This document shows, one piece after another, positions 1 to 12,000 of a stretch of DNA of 64,000 nucleotides. Position numbers and translations under genes: made by a program. The notes beneath the pieces were generated by a model. It ran no database searches. It saw nothing but the letters and a program-made list of their open reading frames with translations, and was not told the DNA's origin. Position 1 is the first letter of the stretch; each line of letters opens with the position of its first letter. Source of the DNA: Pseudofabraea citricarpa (lineage: Eukaryota > Ascomycota > Leotiomycetes > Helotiales > Dermateaceae); assembly GCA_029641185.1 (NCBI GenBank), contig JAPWGK010000008.1, positions 682,001-746,000 on the forward strand, read 5' to 3'.

Positions 1-156
1 AGGGTAACGATGGCCGATAGCGAGGACGAAGACGACGTGTACAACACTCTGGTCAGCGGCCGGCCTGTCTATGTCTGCTACCCAGACGCGATGAATCTGG
101 ATACGGGTTCGGAGTCGGGTTCGGGTTCGGATTCAGATTCCGACTATGAATACTGA
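1..156 (+). CDS. 3' end of an acidic protein (partial)
   Basis: An open frame runs from the first base to a TGA at 154-156. There is an ATG at 10-12, but the frame is open upstream of it, so this is probably the C-terminal end of a gene cut by the window edge. The visible ~51 residues are very acidic and end in a Gly/Ser/Asp-rich tail with repeated SGS and SDSD units, finishing in DYEY. Such tails are common in nuclear or chromatin-associated proteins, but the fragment is too short to name. The 375 bases up to the next gene contain nothing I can support. Confidence 0.5.
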   Translation, partial: RVTMADSEDEDDVYNTLVSGRPVYVCYPDAMNLDTGSESGSGSDSDSDYEY

Positions 157-531
157 GTATGGATGGCCTAGGGGCGAGGGGCTCCGTCTGTCTGTCTGCT
201 TGGCGGGATGGAATGACACGATCTGGGTCTGGTCTTCGTCGGATGCAGGGAGCAGTCTGTTGAAATGTCGATTAGTTTAGGCGGACAGAAGAGAATCCAA
301 GAAACCACCTGACATGCTGAATATTGATTCACTCATATTGCGTGACGTACAGTACAAACCCCAAAGAGTTGACCCACAGCCGCAAGCTTTTTGAAATTGC
401 ATTCAATGATACTCATGCTACAAGAAAAGGGTATATATATTTAAAAGAAGTCAAACAGGGTATACAAGCGCACGCTTTTCATACTCGACAACCATGATCC
501 AAACTTCCTATCTCATTTTCGTCATCATTTC

Positions 532-3500
532 TCAATCCTTCCGTTTGAAGCTCATCAGCCGACCCAGTCCCGTATTTTTCTTGCTGCTCCTGATCGACTC
601 TGCTTCGTCGTCCTCGTTATACCACAGTCTAGGTACCAACAATCGATATGGCATTGTAATTCCTGCAGGATCTTTTTGGCTGACCTCCATGTTCAAGCAT
701 ATATCTAATCCGCCTTCGAGATTAATATCGTGGCTACCATCTGCTGCCGCAGCTCTTTGTTTCTCGCTCAAGCCTGTCGGTGTTCGATGGAACTGAGATC
801 GGACAAGCCCACCCACATTAGGAGTACCTCCGGCAACAGAGGTGGTAGCTTGGTCCACGGGATTGGCTGGTTCTCTCCCAGGTCTTTGCGAAAAGTAATC
901 CTCCTCCGGGCCACCACTCCCGCCACGAAGACCTGATCTAGGTGGTCGCGAATCTTCATATGAAAAATCACTTTCAGTCTCGGAGTCGTAGCCATTGATA
1001 CCCCCACTATCTGCCTTTCTTCCTTTTCTTCTGAAGATGTTACCTGGCAAGAAATCTTTCCTCGACAGGGAGAGTGTTCTGGTAAGAGTCCCGGGCCGTT
1101 GGGAATCTATAGACGATCGTCGTGAAGTAAATGATGGACGGCGGCTGAAAAAACCTCCAGGATTGGATAAGGGCGGTGCAGCGGCATCGGGACGATAGCT
1201 AGGGCCACGAGATGTTGAAAGCCTGCGCAAAATACCACGACGTGGAGGAGGGCTGGGACTTCGCTCATCTGAAGCTGTGCTCGGTGTTGATGGTGGAGTA
1301 AGTTCTGGATTGTATTCTCGGATTGAGCACCAATTTCGACGATTGAGAAGCCGTTTATTATTTCTGGCTTTTCCTGTAACGTCGTGACTGAAGATGGGAA
1401 TCATGTCTTCGTCAGTTTCGCCGTCCAGGTGGTGAACCTTGTTGCGCTTATTAAGGACATCGGCAAGCATGTCAGGTGGTGGTGTATTGACAATAGCAGA
1501 AGAAATAATGTTTGGCATGTACCGGAAATCGCGATCCTTGGGTATTTTGAGCTTAGGGTTTGAATAGAATTGACCGATTGCCCCAAGATGAACGTCACCA
1601 CTACGAAAGTTAGTATTTGTCACTGTAGAGATAACATGTGTTACTTGCCCAAGTATCGTGACTCGCACCGATTTAATGGCAGCCAAATCTTGCAGCTCCT
1701 GAATAAACAAGTTTCTTTCCTGTTTGTGGTTTTTGGCAGTCCAGTGATCGTCAAGATCATCAAGCACTTCAACACCACCATCAAAATTGTTCAATAATCC
1801 CTTGCCAAGGATGCCAGCTCTGCCAAGTGCTTTAACAGGCTCAAACATTCTTGATGTCAATCTACAAGATGTCAGTTATGTCTCTGCTAAAGATTATATG
1901 GTACCAACATGTTCTCAAGCCAGACCATTCTCGGATATGCGATAGGCACCCCAAGAAGCACGATCAAATGTTTTGTAACGCCTTTGATGATGTCCTTCTC
2001 TAAGCGATCGAAAACCTTGTCGTATGACTCGCGACTGACGACCTCATCATGCATTCTCTCTGTGCGGCAATCCAAGCCAAGGAATGCAATACTCCGGCCC
2101 AGATGAGTGAAGATGCTACGACTCAACTCTGGAATGTATGGACCAGGCTGAGTCCCAAGGAGCCAACTTGGTTCAGTATCCTCGCCCTCATCGATGCTGC
2201 TTTGATGCTGGAACAACATGTAATACTTGAAAGCAACCGATCCTAGGCCACTCATGACAGGGCAACTCATATAATGATCAGGATAAGATCCAAAGCCATC
2301 AATAATATCATGATCATCAAAGATATTGACCATCGGAATTTGCGAGTTTGCTAGACCGAATAGTCCCTGTGAGAACCACATCGAATATCTGTTAAGATAG
2401 AACTCCTCAAGCTCTTTTTGCATCTCTGGAGTGAACGGTTCACGCTCTTTGGTAATGGGGTTTTTATGATCAAGCCACGCCTTGAACAAAGTTGTCTGTT
2501 CCATCACTGCGTCATTGTAAATTTGATCACCACCACCAAGCATAACATGGAAAGGTCGGGTCTGATGAGTGTTCAACACATCACGCCACATTGGATCTGG
2601 TCCACTAAACTGATCGGGATTGACACTCATGCTGAAACCATTACAGCTATGGAACATGATGTTCATCGCCTGGTCTCGGGCGGGCACCCAGAATCCAGTC
2701 GCAGGTCCACGGTTGATACGATAGGCGATCCGCTGTTGTGTATCTCGCAGCTCAATTTCAATGTTGAACCTCCAAAAGGTAACCTCTTGCTCAGCATGAA
2801 GACGAAAGCCTCTAACCTCTTTATATTTACCTGCCCTTTCACCATCAAGTATGGGTTTCTGAACTCGGCTAGACGAGTTTGGATTTGTTTCAGGAGTACC
2901 GTCAAGGTTACTTCTGCGCATTTCGAAGAGACCTTCATCAGATTCTACCTTCGATAAGTCCTTTGCCTCTTCAAGATGTTCGACAGGACGAATGTAAAGC
3001 GTCCTCCCATCACGACCGAGTTTAGGTAAGCCTGCAATTGGATCAACATATTCTTGGAGACCGTCCATACCACCATCGACCTGTGCCGGTGGGGGAGGTA
3101 ACAGTTCCATTGGTTGTAGAAACAAGCGAAGCGTTGGGGCAAGTTCATAAGAAGATTCAGCATCTTGAGTCACTATCATAATACTGCCTCTCCATATTTC
3201 GCGTTCTGTTGGGGCGGTGGCACTACGATTAGATGGGTTTTGTAGTCGTTCCCGACGCAAGCCACAATAGCGTAATAGAGGACCGCTCTTAAGGAACAAC
3301 GGTGGTTTAAATCTTGTAGGAACTGTAATAGAACGAACGCGGATAGGCCGCGTCATACAAGTTAGCGAGTGACCTCTAACAATAGATGGTTTAGATAAAT
3401 GAGATAGATTAGGATCAAGCTTGGTTTGGGGTCTGACGACTGAACGGCGTAAAGACAGTCTTGAAAACAATGAAACAGAAGTCTTTTTGCGCTCCACTTT

Positions 3501-5618
3501 AGAGGCAATCAACCAAGACTTATTACTTCGTTGTCTTCTCTTCTGCCTGGCTGACTCCCCAACGTAGCCGATATATCTTCGAGCGCGTGGCGTAACAAGT
3601 ATCTCAGTCTTTGTCCATCTTAAACTGGGTGCGGTATCGGACAAACAAGCTTGACAGTCTTCATCAGAGGATTCAGGGGGGGTTATCGTACCATTGCTAT
3701 CATCGTATTCGCCATCGTAAGCTTCCGCTTTTCTCTGCTTAGGAACACTTGCTCTTCGTTTACCAGTATTCCCGGCTTCCCACCATGCCTTGTCTTTCTC
3801 TGCATCAGTCTTCACTGGGTTGACGTCGAGGTCAAGTAGTGACCCAGAGAGTAGGGCAACACCCCCTTTCTTCCACTCATCCAACCGCCTAGATGCTACA
3901 TAAACACCAGCCCCGGACTCGTCATGGTGATGATGTAGTATGTTTGTTAAGTGGTGATGATTATGTTTAGAACGTGGTGCATCGTTGTGTGCATCGGCGG
4001 TATTGGCTGGGACAGCGTACTTGATTCCATTTACTGTTACAAGTTCTGTTCGGACGTCTTTGCCAGGTGCTCTCTGGCTTTGAGAGCGAGTAACATGTTG
4101 TTCTGATGGAGGCATTTCTCGGGACGTTTGCCCGGCCCCTCTACTGCCAGTCAATTGTTCGACTTTCCTAATGGTGGCTCGTCGTACTGGAGGACCTAAG
4201 TTTTCTTCCGAATCTGAGTCAAGATTATCAATTGGGCGGGATCTATGAGTGCTAGTTGGTGCTTGGTTCTGGCTGCCAAAGGCAGCTTGTCTCGAGTCAT
4301 GTGCAGTACCACCAGATTGTTTCTTCGGGGCAACGTCTTGGAATATTTCCTCAGCTTCTCTTCGTCGATTATACCATGGGTCTCCTGGAGGTTCTTTCTT
4401 CAATTTGTTGCTGCCACTACGACCCAATCCAGCACCCACCGCGGCACCAGCCCCAGCCCCAGCAATGGCTGCAGCAAGTGGTTTAGTACGACCGCTTGAT
4501 GCACGTTGAGGCACGTGGTTCTGATCTTCTCTTCGGGTTAAAGCTGCATTTTCTGTTTGTGGCTTGTGATCGAGGCGTCTGCTGTTATTTGCAGATGAGG
4601 CAATTGGCTTTGCTGATGGAATGGTGCCGCTTCGTTGTAATCGTTCTTTTCCAACGTTACCTACGTTGCCAGACAAGTCTGTCTCTGGCACATTTCGAGA
4701 GTCTATCTCTTCAGAAGGCTTCACAGCAACAGGGCGATTTCTGAAGCGTACAGAGTTCTCATTCGGGCGGGAACCACCTTGCACAGCTTTCTTTTCTCTC
4801 TCGCGATTTTCAGCGTCTTCCAGCCGGGCTCGTTTTTCCTCTTTGGTTATACTACCAAGGGTCAGCTCCAAACGTTGGAGGGGACTTCTTTCTGGTGCCC
4901 ACTCTCTTCGCCGCTTCTCCTCCGCTTCTGACAGTGAACCCTTTCTGTGGTTCGACTGTGATGTATTATACTCCCGACGGTCTCTTCTGCTATCAACGGT
5001 GGCGCTTCTGGAAACCGTCTTTCCGTTGGTCGATCTAGGATCTCCACGATCTCGTCTCCCGTTCACCTTATCACTTGCTTGATACCCGTTGTCTGGCTCG
5101 TCTTGGTAGTACTCTTCAGGGCCTCTCCTGTTGGAATGTCTCGTTGAGCTTGAGCGAGTAGGAACCTCAGCTTGAGGTTGTTTATAGCTCAATGGCGGAC
5201 CACCGCGTGGCACATCTGGGGCGGCGGGCGGCGGAGGTCCAGCTGCTGTATCCTCATAGACTTGGTCTCTGTTCCGGCTCTCTCTCCTCCTGCGCTTGTC
5301 CAGGTAGTCCTTATTTGAGTCGAGCTGAGCTGACGGGTATGGAGCACCGTATTGGTACGAGGACGGCCGAGGGGCTAGGCCATCTCCAGCAAAACTCGAA
5401 GCTACTGGAGAAACAAATGGGCTCTGGGTAGAAGTGGTAGCCGCCGTCTGGGTGGAGATTCGATTCTGCCTATTCTGAGACTGGGACGAGTTCTGGGAAG
5501 GATAATTGTCGCCGTTTGTGTTTATAGATAGCTTCGGATGGGACTCATCATCGCGCCTGACTGATGAGCTCCGCGCAACATTCGGCGCTGGTAGTTTCCC
5601 CCAGTATGGAGCAGCCAT
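532..5618 (-). CDS. PhoD-like metallophosphatase, fungal type, 1663 aa
   Basis: Rebuilt from three exons (5618-1909, 1861-1649, 1600-532), giving 1663 aa in one frame. The N-terminal ~700 residues are disordered, charged and Ser/Arg-rich, with a Gly/Ala stretch and a His-rich run (NHHHLTNILHHHHD). The C-terminal half is a PhoD-like phosphatase domain. Metal-ligand motifs are GGGDQIYND (~1028-1036), FDDHD (~1100-1104) and GGDVH (~1308-1312). The last ~250 residues are again basic and disordered. Length and start (MAAPYWGKLP) fit the long fungal PhoD_2 family. Intron 1 (1862-1908, 47 nt) uses a GTTGGT donor. Intron 2 (1601-1648, 48 nt) must be GC-AG: it restores GGDVH exactly, while reading through inserts 16 unrelated residues into the active site. 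The substrate is unknown; a phosphodiesterase or phosphatase role is known only at family level. It is divergent from kexin across a 1.19-kb intergenic region. Confidence 0.9.
1601..1648 (-). other. GC-AG intron in the phosphatase gene
   Basis: 48-nt intron with donor GCAAGT, branch site TACTAAC and acceptor CGTAG. It has no stop codon and a length divisible by three, so it can be translated through. Only its removal joins ILG to GDVH, the conserved GGDVH metal-binding motif. Using the GT two codons downstream instead gives an immediate stop. Confidence 0.85.
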
Positions 5619-6807
5619 GACTGAGTGCTGCGAAAATGTCGAGACAATTGCCTGTTGCGCTCAGGACTCGACTGCAAAGAACAGAGGCGCAGATCAAAGA
5701 GGCCAATTCGACACGATAGCTCAGGTCCAGATCAAGTATCTGGTTCTGTCAGACGTCGAAATGCCGTCATCGACTGGTGGATGGGAGCGGTAGGATACTG
5801 GATGCGCCGAGGAGTGTGGGAGATTGATCACGATGATTGGAGGAATATACAAGTATCAAGGGACATTATTCGCTGAAAATATACACTATCACATCCAGAA
5901 AAAGGGCAAGACGAGGTTGTCGTAGGAGAGGGAGAGGAGAGCGGATGATGGGGAGGCTGGGAAAAGTTGTAGCACCAAAGCTCACTCTCTTCCTCTCCTC
6001 GTCTTTTCGAAAAAGCAAGCTTCCAGTGAGAGCTGCGGCCATGTTACCAGGGTCGGGTCGGGCGGTCAGGCTTCAGCGCTGGGCGGTCAGCAGAGACACG
6101 TGATGTGAGTGAGGTGAGCAGAGAGTGATTGATGCCTGACCCCGGATTATGTAACATGGGTAGTCCGTAAGGCAGCACATAGCTCTAGCCTAGGTAGACT
6201 ACCTAGGTCGGTACCTAGACAATAATGGTAAATCCAAGGTTCTGCAAGAGGCAGGTCCCAGGGTCCAGATGCAGAAACCCCCAAAAATAAGCCCGAAGCC
6301 AAAAACAGCGTCCCTATTCACCACTGGTCGGCCTTGTGTGGCGGCACTGAGCTTGGACTGCTGTGGCTGCCTCGTAAGCCAATGTCTGCGCTGTCGGGGT
6401 CCCGGCTTTGTCTGGCTAAGCAGTCTAAAACACCTCAAGGACAGATCAGCCCTGGGCACCAAAAGGTTCAGTTGAGAGTTGAAACATCTTAACATCAGAC
6501 TTCTAAAGCTTCCTCTTAACCTTAGTCGCGGAAGGCTACAAAAGACAACTAAGCCATCGCCATCGCCGTCGCCTGCTCTTCGTCCCCTCCCCCCTCCCTC
6601 AGGCGATGTTGATGTATTGACGCATTCGCTGTGCTACTGTTACCATTGAATTACAACAGCCAACTCTCCCGCCCCGGTACTTGAGCTCCACGAACCTTTC
6701 GAAACAGTCAATGCGGCCCCTCGCCTCTGAACACCTTTCCTCCAGTTTATAAAGTCGACCTTGGGCCAATCTGGCATTGTTGAGGGTTCTCCAATAATAT
6801 ATCCACA
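5619..6807. promoter_or_regulatory. Divergent promoter region, phosphatase / kexin
   Basis: Shared 1.19-kb upstream region of two divergent genes. It contains a CACGTG core at 6097-6102, about 480 bp upstream of the phosphatase start, which is the core bound by Pho4/NUC-1 bHLH phosphate regulators and by other bHLH factors. It also holds a perfect inverted repeat at 6189-6207 and a pyrimidine-rich stretch near 6560-6600 upstream of kexin. No gene was found in it. Confidence 0.45.
6189..6207. repeat. Perfect palindrome CCTAGGTAG-A-CTACCTAGG
   Basis: Nine-base arms around a single central A, followed within 10 bases by another partial copy (TACCTAG). It lies mid-way in the phosphatase/kexin intergenic region. 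Related CTACCTG/CAGGTAG and CCTAGG motifs recur in other intergenic stretches of the window (13982-13997, near 35250 and 35735). Confidence 0.7.
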
Positions 6808-9470
6808 ATGAGATTACACTCCCTTCTCGGCCTTGTCGGTCTTGGTTATCTGGCATCAGCCTCGAACCTGCAGGCGCGAGACTACGAAGCTCAGGACTAC
6901 TATGTCCTGCACCTCGACCCGACGACTACGCCCTCCGATGTGGCAATCAAACTAGGCCTGACCCACGAAGGGCAGATGGGCGAGTTAGAAGATCACCACA
7001 TCTTCTCGAGCCACAAGCAGGAGGAGGATGTTGTACACACAGCCCTAAAGGAACGACGGAGGAGGAGACGATCGATTGGCGGATCTGACATTCTGGATGG
7101 AGTCAAGTTTGCGCAGAAACAAAAGCTGAAGGCGCGCATGGAGAAGAGAGGGCTGATGCCGCCACGAGATTCCACAGGCGACGTCCTCGCCAGACAGGAG
7201 CCTCCTGTCGATGCGGCACTTGTTAAGCAAGCGGAGGTTATGAAATCTCTAGAGATCAGCGATCCCATCTTCAACGAGCAGTGGCATCTGTACAATCCCG
7301 TACAAGTTGGGCACGATGTAAATGTTACCGACGTGTGGATGCAGGGCATCACAGGACATAATGCGACAGTGGCCATTGTAGATGATGGTTTGGATATGTA
7401 CAGTGACGACTTGAAGGGCAACTACTTCGCAGAGGGATCCTTCGATTTTAACGACAAAGGCCCAGAACCAAAACCTCGATTGTCCGATGACAAGCATGGG
7501 ACACGTTGTGCTGGTGAGGTCTCGGCAGTGAAGAACGATGTTTGCGGGGTTGGTGTAGCGTGGGATTCAAAGATTGCTGGAATTCGCATTCTTTCCAAGC
7601 TGATCACCGATGCCGATGAAGCAGAAGCTATGAATTATGCGTTCCAGAAGAACCAAATCTATTCTTGCTCTTGGGGTCCTCCAGACGATGGTCGGTCAAT
7701 GGATGCACCTGGGATACTGATCAAGCGTGCCATGTTGAATGCGGTCCAAAAGGGACGTGATGGATTGGGTTCTATCTACGTCTTTGCATCTGGAAACGGT
7801 GCTGCAAATGAGGACAATTGCAATTTTGATGGCTACACGAACAGTATCTACAGTATTACTGTCGGCGCAATTGATCGAAAAGGCCTTCATCCATACTACT
7901 CAGAAAAATGCTCGGCGCAGTTAGTTGTCACTTACAGCAGTGGTAGTGGAGACGCTATTGTGAGTTATCATCACCGCCTCACTTATACTAAACTAACCTT
8001 TACATAGCATACTACAGATGTTGGCGCAAATGCTTGTTACTCGGGCCATGGTGGCACATCAGCTGCTGCACCTTTGGCTGCTGGTATTTTTGCATTAGTC
8101 TTGTCAATCCGGCCAGATTTGACTTGGAGAGATATGCAGTACTTGGTCATGCAGACTGCTCTTCCCATCGATATTGATTCTGGAGAGTGGCAAACGACCA
8201 GCATTGGCAAGAAGTTTAGTCACACTTTTGGTTACGGAAAGATTGATACTTGGGCCACTATTGAGGCAGCAAAGACATTTAAGAATGTTAAGCCTCAAGC
8301 TTGGTACTACTCACCATGGATTCACGTCAACCAAGCTATTCCGCAAGGAGACGAGGGACTTGCTGTGTCTTTTGAAGTCACTCCAGAGATGCTGCAGGGG
8401 GCCAACCTTGAACGTCTAGAGCACGTGACCGTGACAATGAATGTTGACCACACAAGAAGAGGTGATCTTAGCGTCGAGCTTCTCAGTCCTGACAAGGTTG
8501 TAAGTCATCTTGCAGCAACCCGTAGACTAGATGCAACTCCGGAAGGTTATGAAGATTGGACTTTCATGTCCGTGGTTCACTGGTAGGTTTCACTTTATCT
8601 TTTCCACTAGGACCAAAGCTAATATCAAGCAGGGGAGAATCTGGAGTTGGTACTTGGACCATTATTGTCAAAGATACAAATGTAAATGACCACAATGGCA
8701 CTTTTGTAGACTGGCACCTGAAGCTATGGGGTGAGTCGATTGATGCAGAGAAAGCTACTGTCCTGCCCATGCCGGAAGAGACGGATGATGACAACCACGC
8801 CGACATCATCTCGACAACCACCATATCCGGAGCTACAACCTCCATCACTCCACCTTCGACTGCAACCTCACTCATGGCTAACCCAACTGATCACCCCGAT
8901 CGCCCCATCAATGCCAAACCCTCCGGCACTGAGGACGAAAACACACCAACCTCTGCCGCACCCACATCTAGCCCCTCAGCAACAGCCACTGCTGCCTCCT
9001 CCTGGCTTCCATCATTCTTCCCAACATTCGGTGTTGGACCTAAGACGCAAATCTGGATATATGGCTCACTAGGCCTGATCGTCCTTTTCTGCGGCGGTCT
9101 CGCTGTTTACTTCTACCTTGCCCGACGCAAGCGCCTCCTGAACAATCCTCGCGACGAGTGGGAATTCGATCTCCTCGAAGAAGACGAAGCCGAAGGGCTC
9201 GCGGGTGGACGCAAAGGCGGCATGAAGGGCAAGCGCCGCGCCGGCGAACTCTACGATGCCTTTGCCGCTGGCAGCGACGACGAAGAGCAGTTCTCGGATC
9301 TGAGCGAGGGAGAAGAGGAAGCGCGCAGGAAAGGATACCGAGACGAGGGCAAGCATGTCATTGGGCCGGACGACGACGAGGACAGTGACGCGGAAGAAGA
9401 GAACGAGAAGATTGGCCAGCATGAGAAACTCATTGGGAAGGGGGGCGCCGGCACGGGTGGTGCGAAGTAA
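6808..9470 (+). CDS. kex2: Kexin (Kex2-type proprotein convertase)
   Basis: Three exons (6808-7959, 8008-8582, 8633-9470) encode 854 aa; the introns are 48 and 50 nt. Membrane-bound, calcium-dependent, late-Golgi serine protease that cuts pro-proteins after Lys-Arg or Arg-Arg. In order: signal peptide (~1-19), propeptide with a basic run (RRRRRR, 83-88) and a candidate autocleavage site KR at 113-114, then the S8 subtilase domain. The catalytic residues are Asp192 in VDDG, His230 in KHGTRCAGE and Ser402 in GHGGTSAAAP, with Asn330 of ASGNG as oxyanion residue. The P-domain follows (~470-610), then a Ser/Thr/Pro-rich stalk, one membrane helix (~715-738) and a highly acidic cytosolic tail. Size matches yeast Kex2 (814 aa). 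All catalytic residues are present, and both introns fall where the protein family is continuous. Confidence 0.97.
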
Positions 9471-10287
9471 AGGAGCTTGGTTTTCGTGTCACGAGTAAAG
9501 GATGAGGATGATTTGCAGAACAGGGAAAGAGTTTTGATATAGCATGATTAAGATAGGACGTAACCAGCACCGCCGCCACAGCGATGTACGGTATGGTACG
9601 GTACGGTATGGTATGGTGTAGCATACAAATGCATAACACGGCACTAAGAAAAGAAAACAAAACAAAGCAAAGCAAAGCAAGCGAGTCGTTTTACGGGAAT
9701 ATCAAATTGGTTGGTTGGTCGGGAGGCATGGCTCATTTCTCCATCATCATCATCATTATCATCATTATTACAGGATGGATCATCGATCATCGATTCGGGG
9801 TGTTTTACGGACAGCTCTGATTCTTTTTGGTTTTTGTTTTCGTATCTCGGGGAGTCTTGTTCTTGTTCTTGTTAATGCATGCATGCATGGTTGTGCTGTG
9901 TTGTGTTTTTTTCATAGATAGGGACTCCGCGACGAAAAATACCAAGTCTTTTTGATTTCTTTCTCATTCTGTCCCGAGGCAATAATAACATGATCGTTTT
10001 CCAGTTTGATGGCAGGTTTCGATCCTTGGCAACCCATCTCATCCTATTTCATCATCTCACAATTCCAGAACGATCAAGAACACTACACTTTCATTTTCAT
10101 CTCATATGATAGTATACATCAAGATAAGATGAGACAAAAAAACAAGGTTTGATTGGGGTTTGTAGTAAAACACGCTTTCGCGGAGCCGTCTCATCTCGTC
10201 CGGTTGCGAAATATTCTAATCTAAGGGGGTTAAGGCTTTGCCAAGCCGGTTTTTTTCCAACACAAATGAAAAAGATATACAAATGGT
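9471..10287. other. Convergent 3' intergenic region with simple repeats
   Basis: 817 bases between the 3' ends of kexin and the LETM1 gene. It holds a GGTAC/GGTAT tandem (9586-9617), an AAC/AAGC-rich stretch (~9650-9680), an ATC-type microsatellite (~9742-9769) and a short TGCA run near 9876. No coding sequence is supportable. Confidence 0.6.
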
Positions 10288-12000
10288 CTATTGTTTTTTG
10301 CTCTCGGCCTCTTGCTTCTTGAGCTCAGCACTCTCCTTCTCGGCATCGATGGCCTCGTTTACTTGGTCCTTGCTCGCACCGCTCTCGGCGGCATCGGCTC
10401 TTCGCTCCTCCTTTTCGTCAATGTCTTCATCGTCTCGTGGAGTTGCTCTTCCTGACTCCTTGTTCTCTTCGTCTTGGTTGTTCTCTTCCTCGATGAGTTC
10501 TTGTTGTTCCTTGAGAACCTCGAGACGTTGCTTGTTGGTTGCAGCTCCCTCAGCGTTGTGGACCTCAAGTTCAATCTCGTGGAAGAGCTCCTCGGGAATG
10601 GACGACAGAACACCAGTAAGGGCATCAATTTGCGTCGAGAACTCCGTGTCTTTTCCTTGTGCGTACATAAAAGCATTGCTTAGGACCAAGAGAGTCGAAG
10701 GAACACCATACTTGAGTCGGAGATCGAGCCATGATTGGAGGTCCTCGCGAAGGCGGGCTGGAGAGACGCCCTGGGTTCGAAGACCACGTGACAGACATGC
10801 AACTTGAAGTTCAGGAACTGAAAGAGTGTCGACACCTTCAAAGCTGATAGCGCGATCGTCGCGCTTGATTTGTCTCATGCGATGACGGACCTGATACCGA
10901 AGCATCATATCTGTACCAAAAGTATTAAGGTTCATATATCTGCACATACCAACTAATTGTGGACGGGACAGATTATCTAAAGTTAAATCATCCTTGAAGA
11001 TCTTGCATACTTTAATGACATCTTCAGCTGTTGGTGCTTCTCCTGTGGCACGAACTTTCCGGAAGAAGTTTGTGAATTCATCCTTTTGTGCAGTTGCTGG
11101 ACTTAACGGGAGTCCAGTTTCTTTTAGAGTATTTCGAAGGAAGTTGCTTACTTCCTTCCGTGTGGCTCGAAGGGTGTTTGTCTTGAGGTCTTTGGACTTT
11201 TGACCTTCATAGGTGCTAGGGAGAAGGTTGGGGAACAGCTTCAAAGCGACTGGAAGCAGTAACTCGGCAAACGGCACAATGATAAAGACCGAGAATGGAA
11301 CAAGTCGACCAAGATCCTGAACGGTTCGGTAGAGTTGTCGGTGTTCTCTGCGACTCAGTTCGTAACCAGCGGCCATCTTCACGGCCAAACGCGTACTGAT
11401 CTTGACTTCGGTTGCCAGCAACTTCGTACCATCCCAATAGTGTTGAACCTCCTTTTTGACTTTTTGCATCAGTGTCAACTTCTTGTCCTCCTTCTTGCCA
11501 CTCTTGGTTACAGTTGTCTCCTTTGCTCCAGCCAACTCGCTCAGACTGACGGCCTCGGTAGCATCCGTCTTTGGTACAGCAGTAGCTTGATTGTTGGGAA
11601 CACTCTCTATCTCATGCTCTAACGATTGCGCTGTGGCCTGTTTAGATGTGGCGTTGTCAGAAACTGTAGTGCCCTTTGGCAGCGGTTTTTTGGCCGCTTC
11701 GGCATTGAATCCAGGAGGCGGACCAGCCGGAGGAGCTCCTGAAGTGTGTGTATCGGTTGAGACGCCTCTCCTGGGAACCAAGATAGCCAATGCTGGCATT
11801 TGAGAGGGGAGATTTCGAGTGTTGCGGCGGAGGAATGCTGTATACGCAGATGAAGGACCAAGTGACGATCGTGGCATCGCACGAGCTATAAATCATCAGT
11901 TATCATTCTAGCACAATGGCCGGACCCTAGCTAGACAATACATACGGCCACTCAAGAAAGATGATTGCGCCGCATTGCGGACGATTCTGGAAGTGCTCAT
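10288..12000 (-). CDS. mdm38: LETM1/Mdm38-family mitochondrial inner-membrane protein
   Basis: Two exons (12000-11946 and 11885-10288; intron 60 nt) encode 550 aa. The family acts in mitochondrial K+/H+ exchange and in ribosome association at the inner membrane. Exon 1 gives the start MSTSRIVRNAAQSSF, a basic, Ser-rich mitochondrial presequence. Exon 2 alone would begin at a later Met (MPRSSLG). The LETM1 region starts at QKVKKEVQHYWDGTKLL and runs into one hydrophobic segment (LVPFSVFIIVPFAELLLPVAL). A ribosome-binding-like domain with RPQLVGMCRYMNL and SVPELQVACLSRGLR follows. The C-terminus is a Glu/Lys-rich coiled-coil tail. Yeast has two paralogues (MDM38, YLH47); filamentous fungi usually have one, so the symbol is by homology. 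Confidence 0.93.

Noticed and set aside
2418..2957. 179-codon plus-strand frame
   Set aside because: Antisense shadow of the PhoD phosphatase domain.
10238..10807. 189-codon plus-strand Ser-rich frame
   Set aside because: Antisense shadow of the Glu/Lys/Arg-rich C-terminus of the LETM1 gene.
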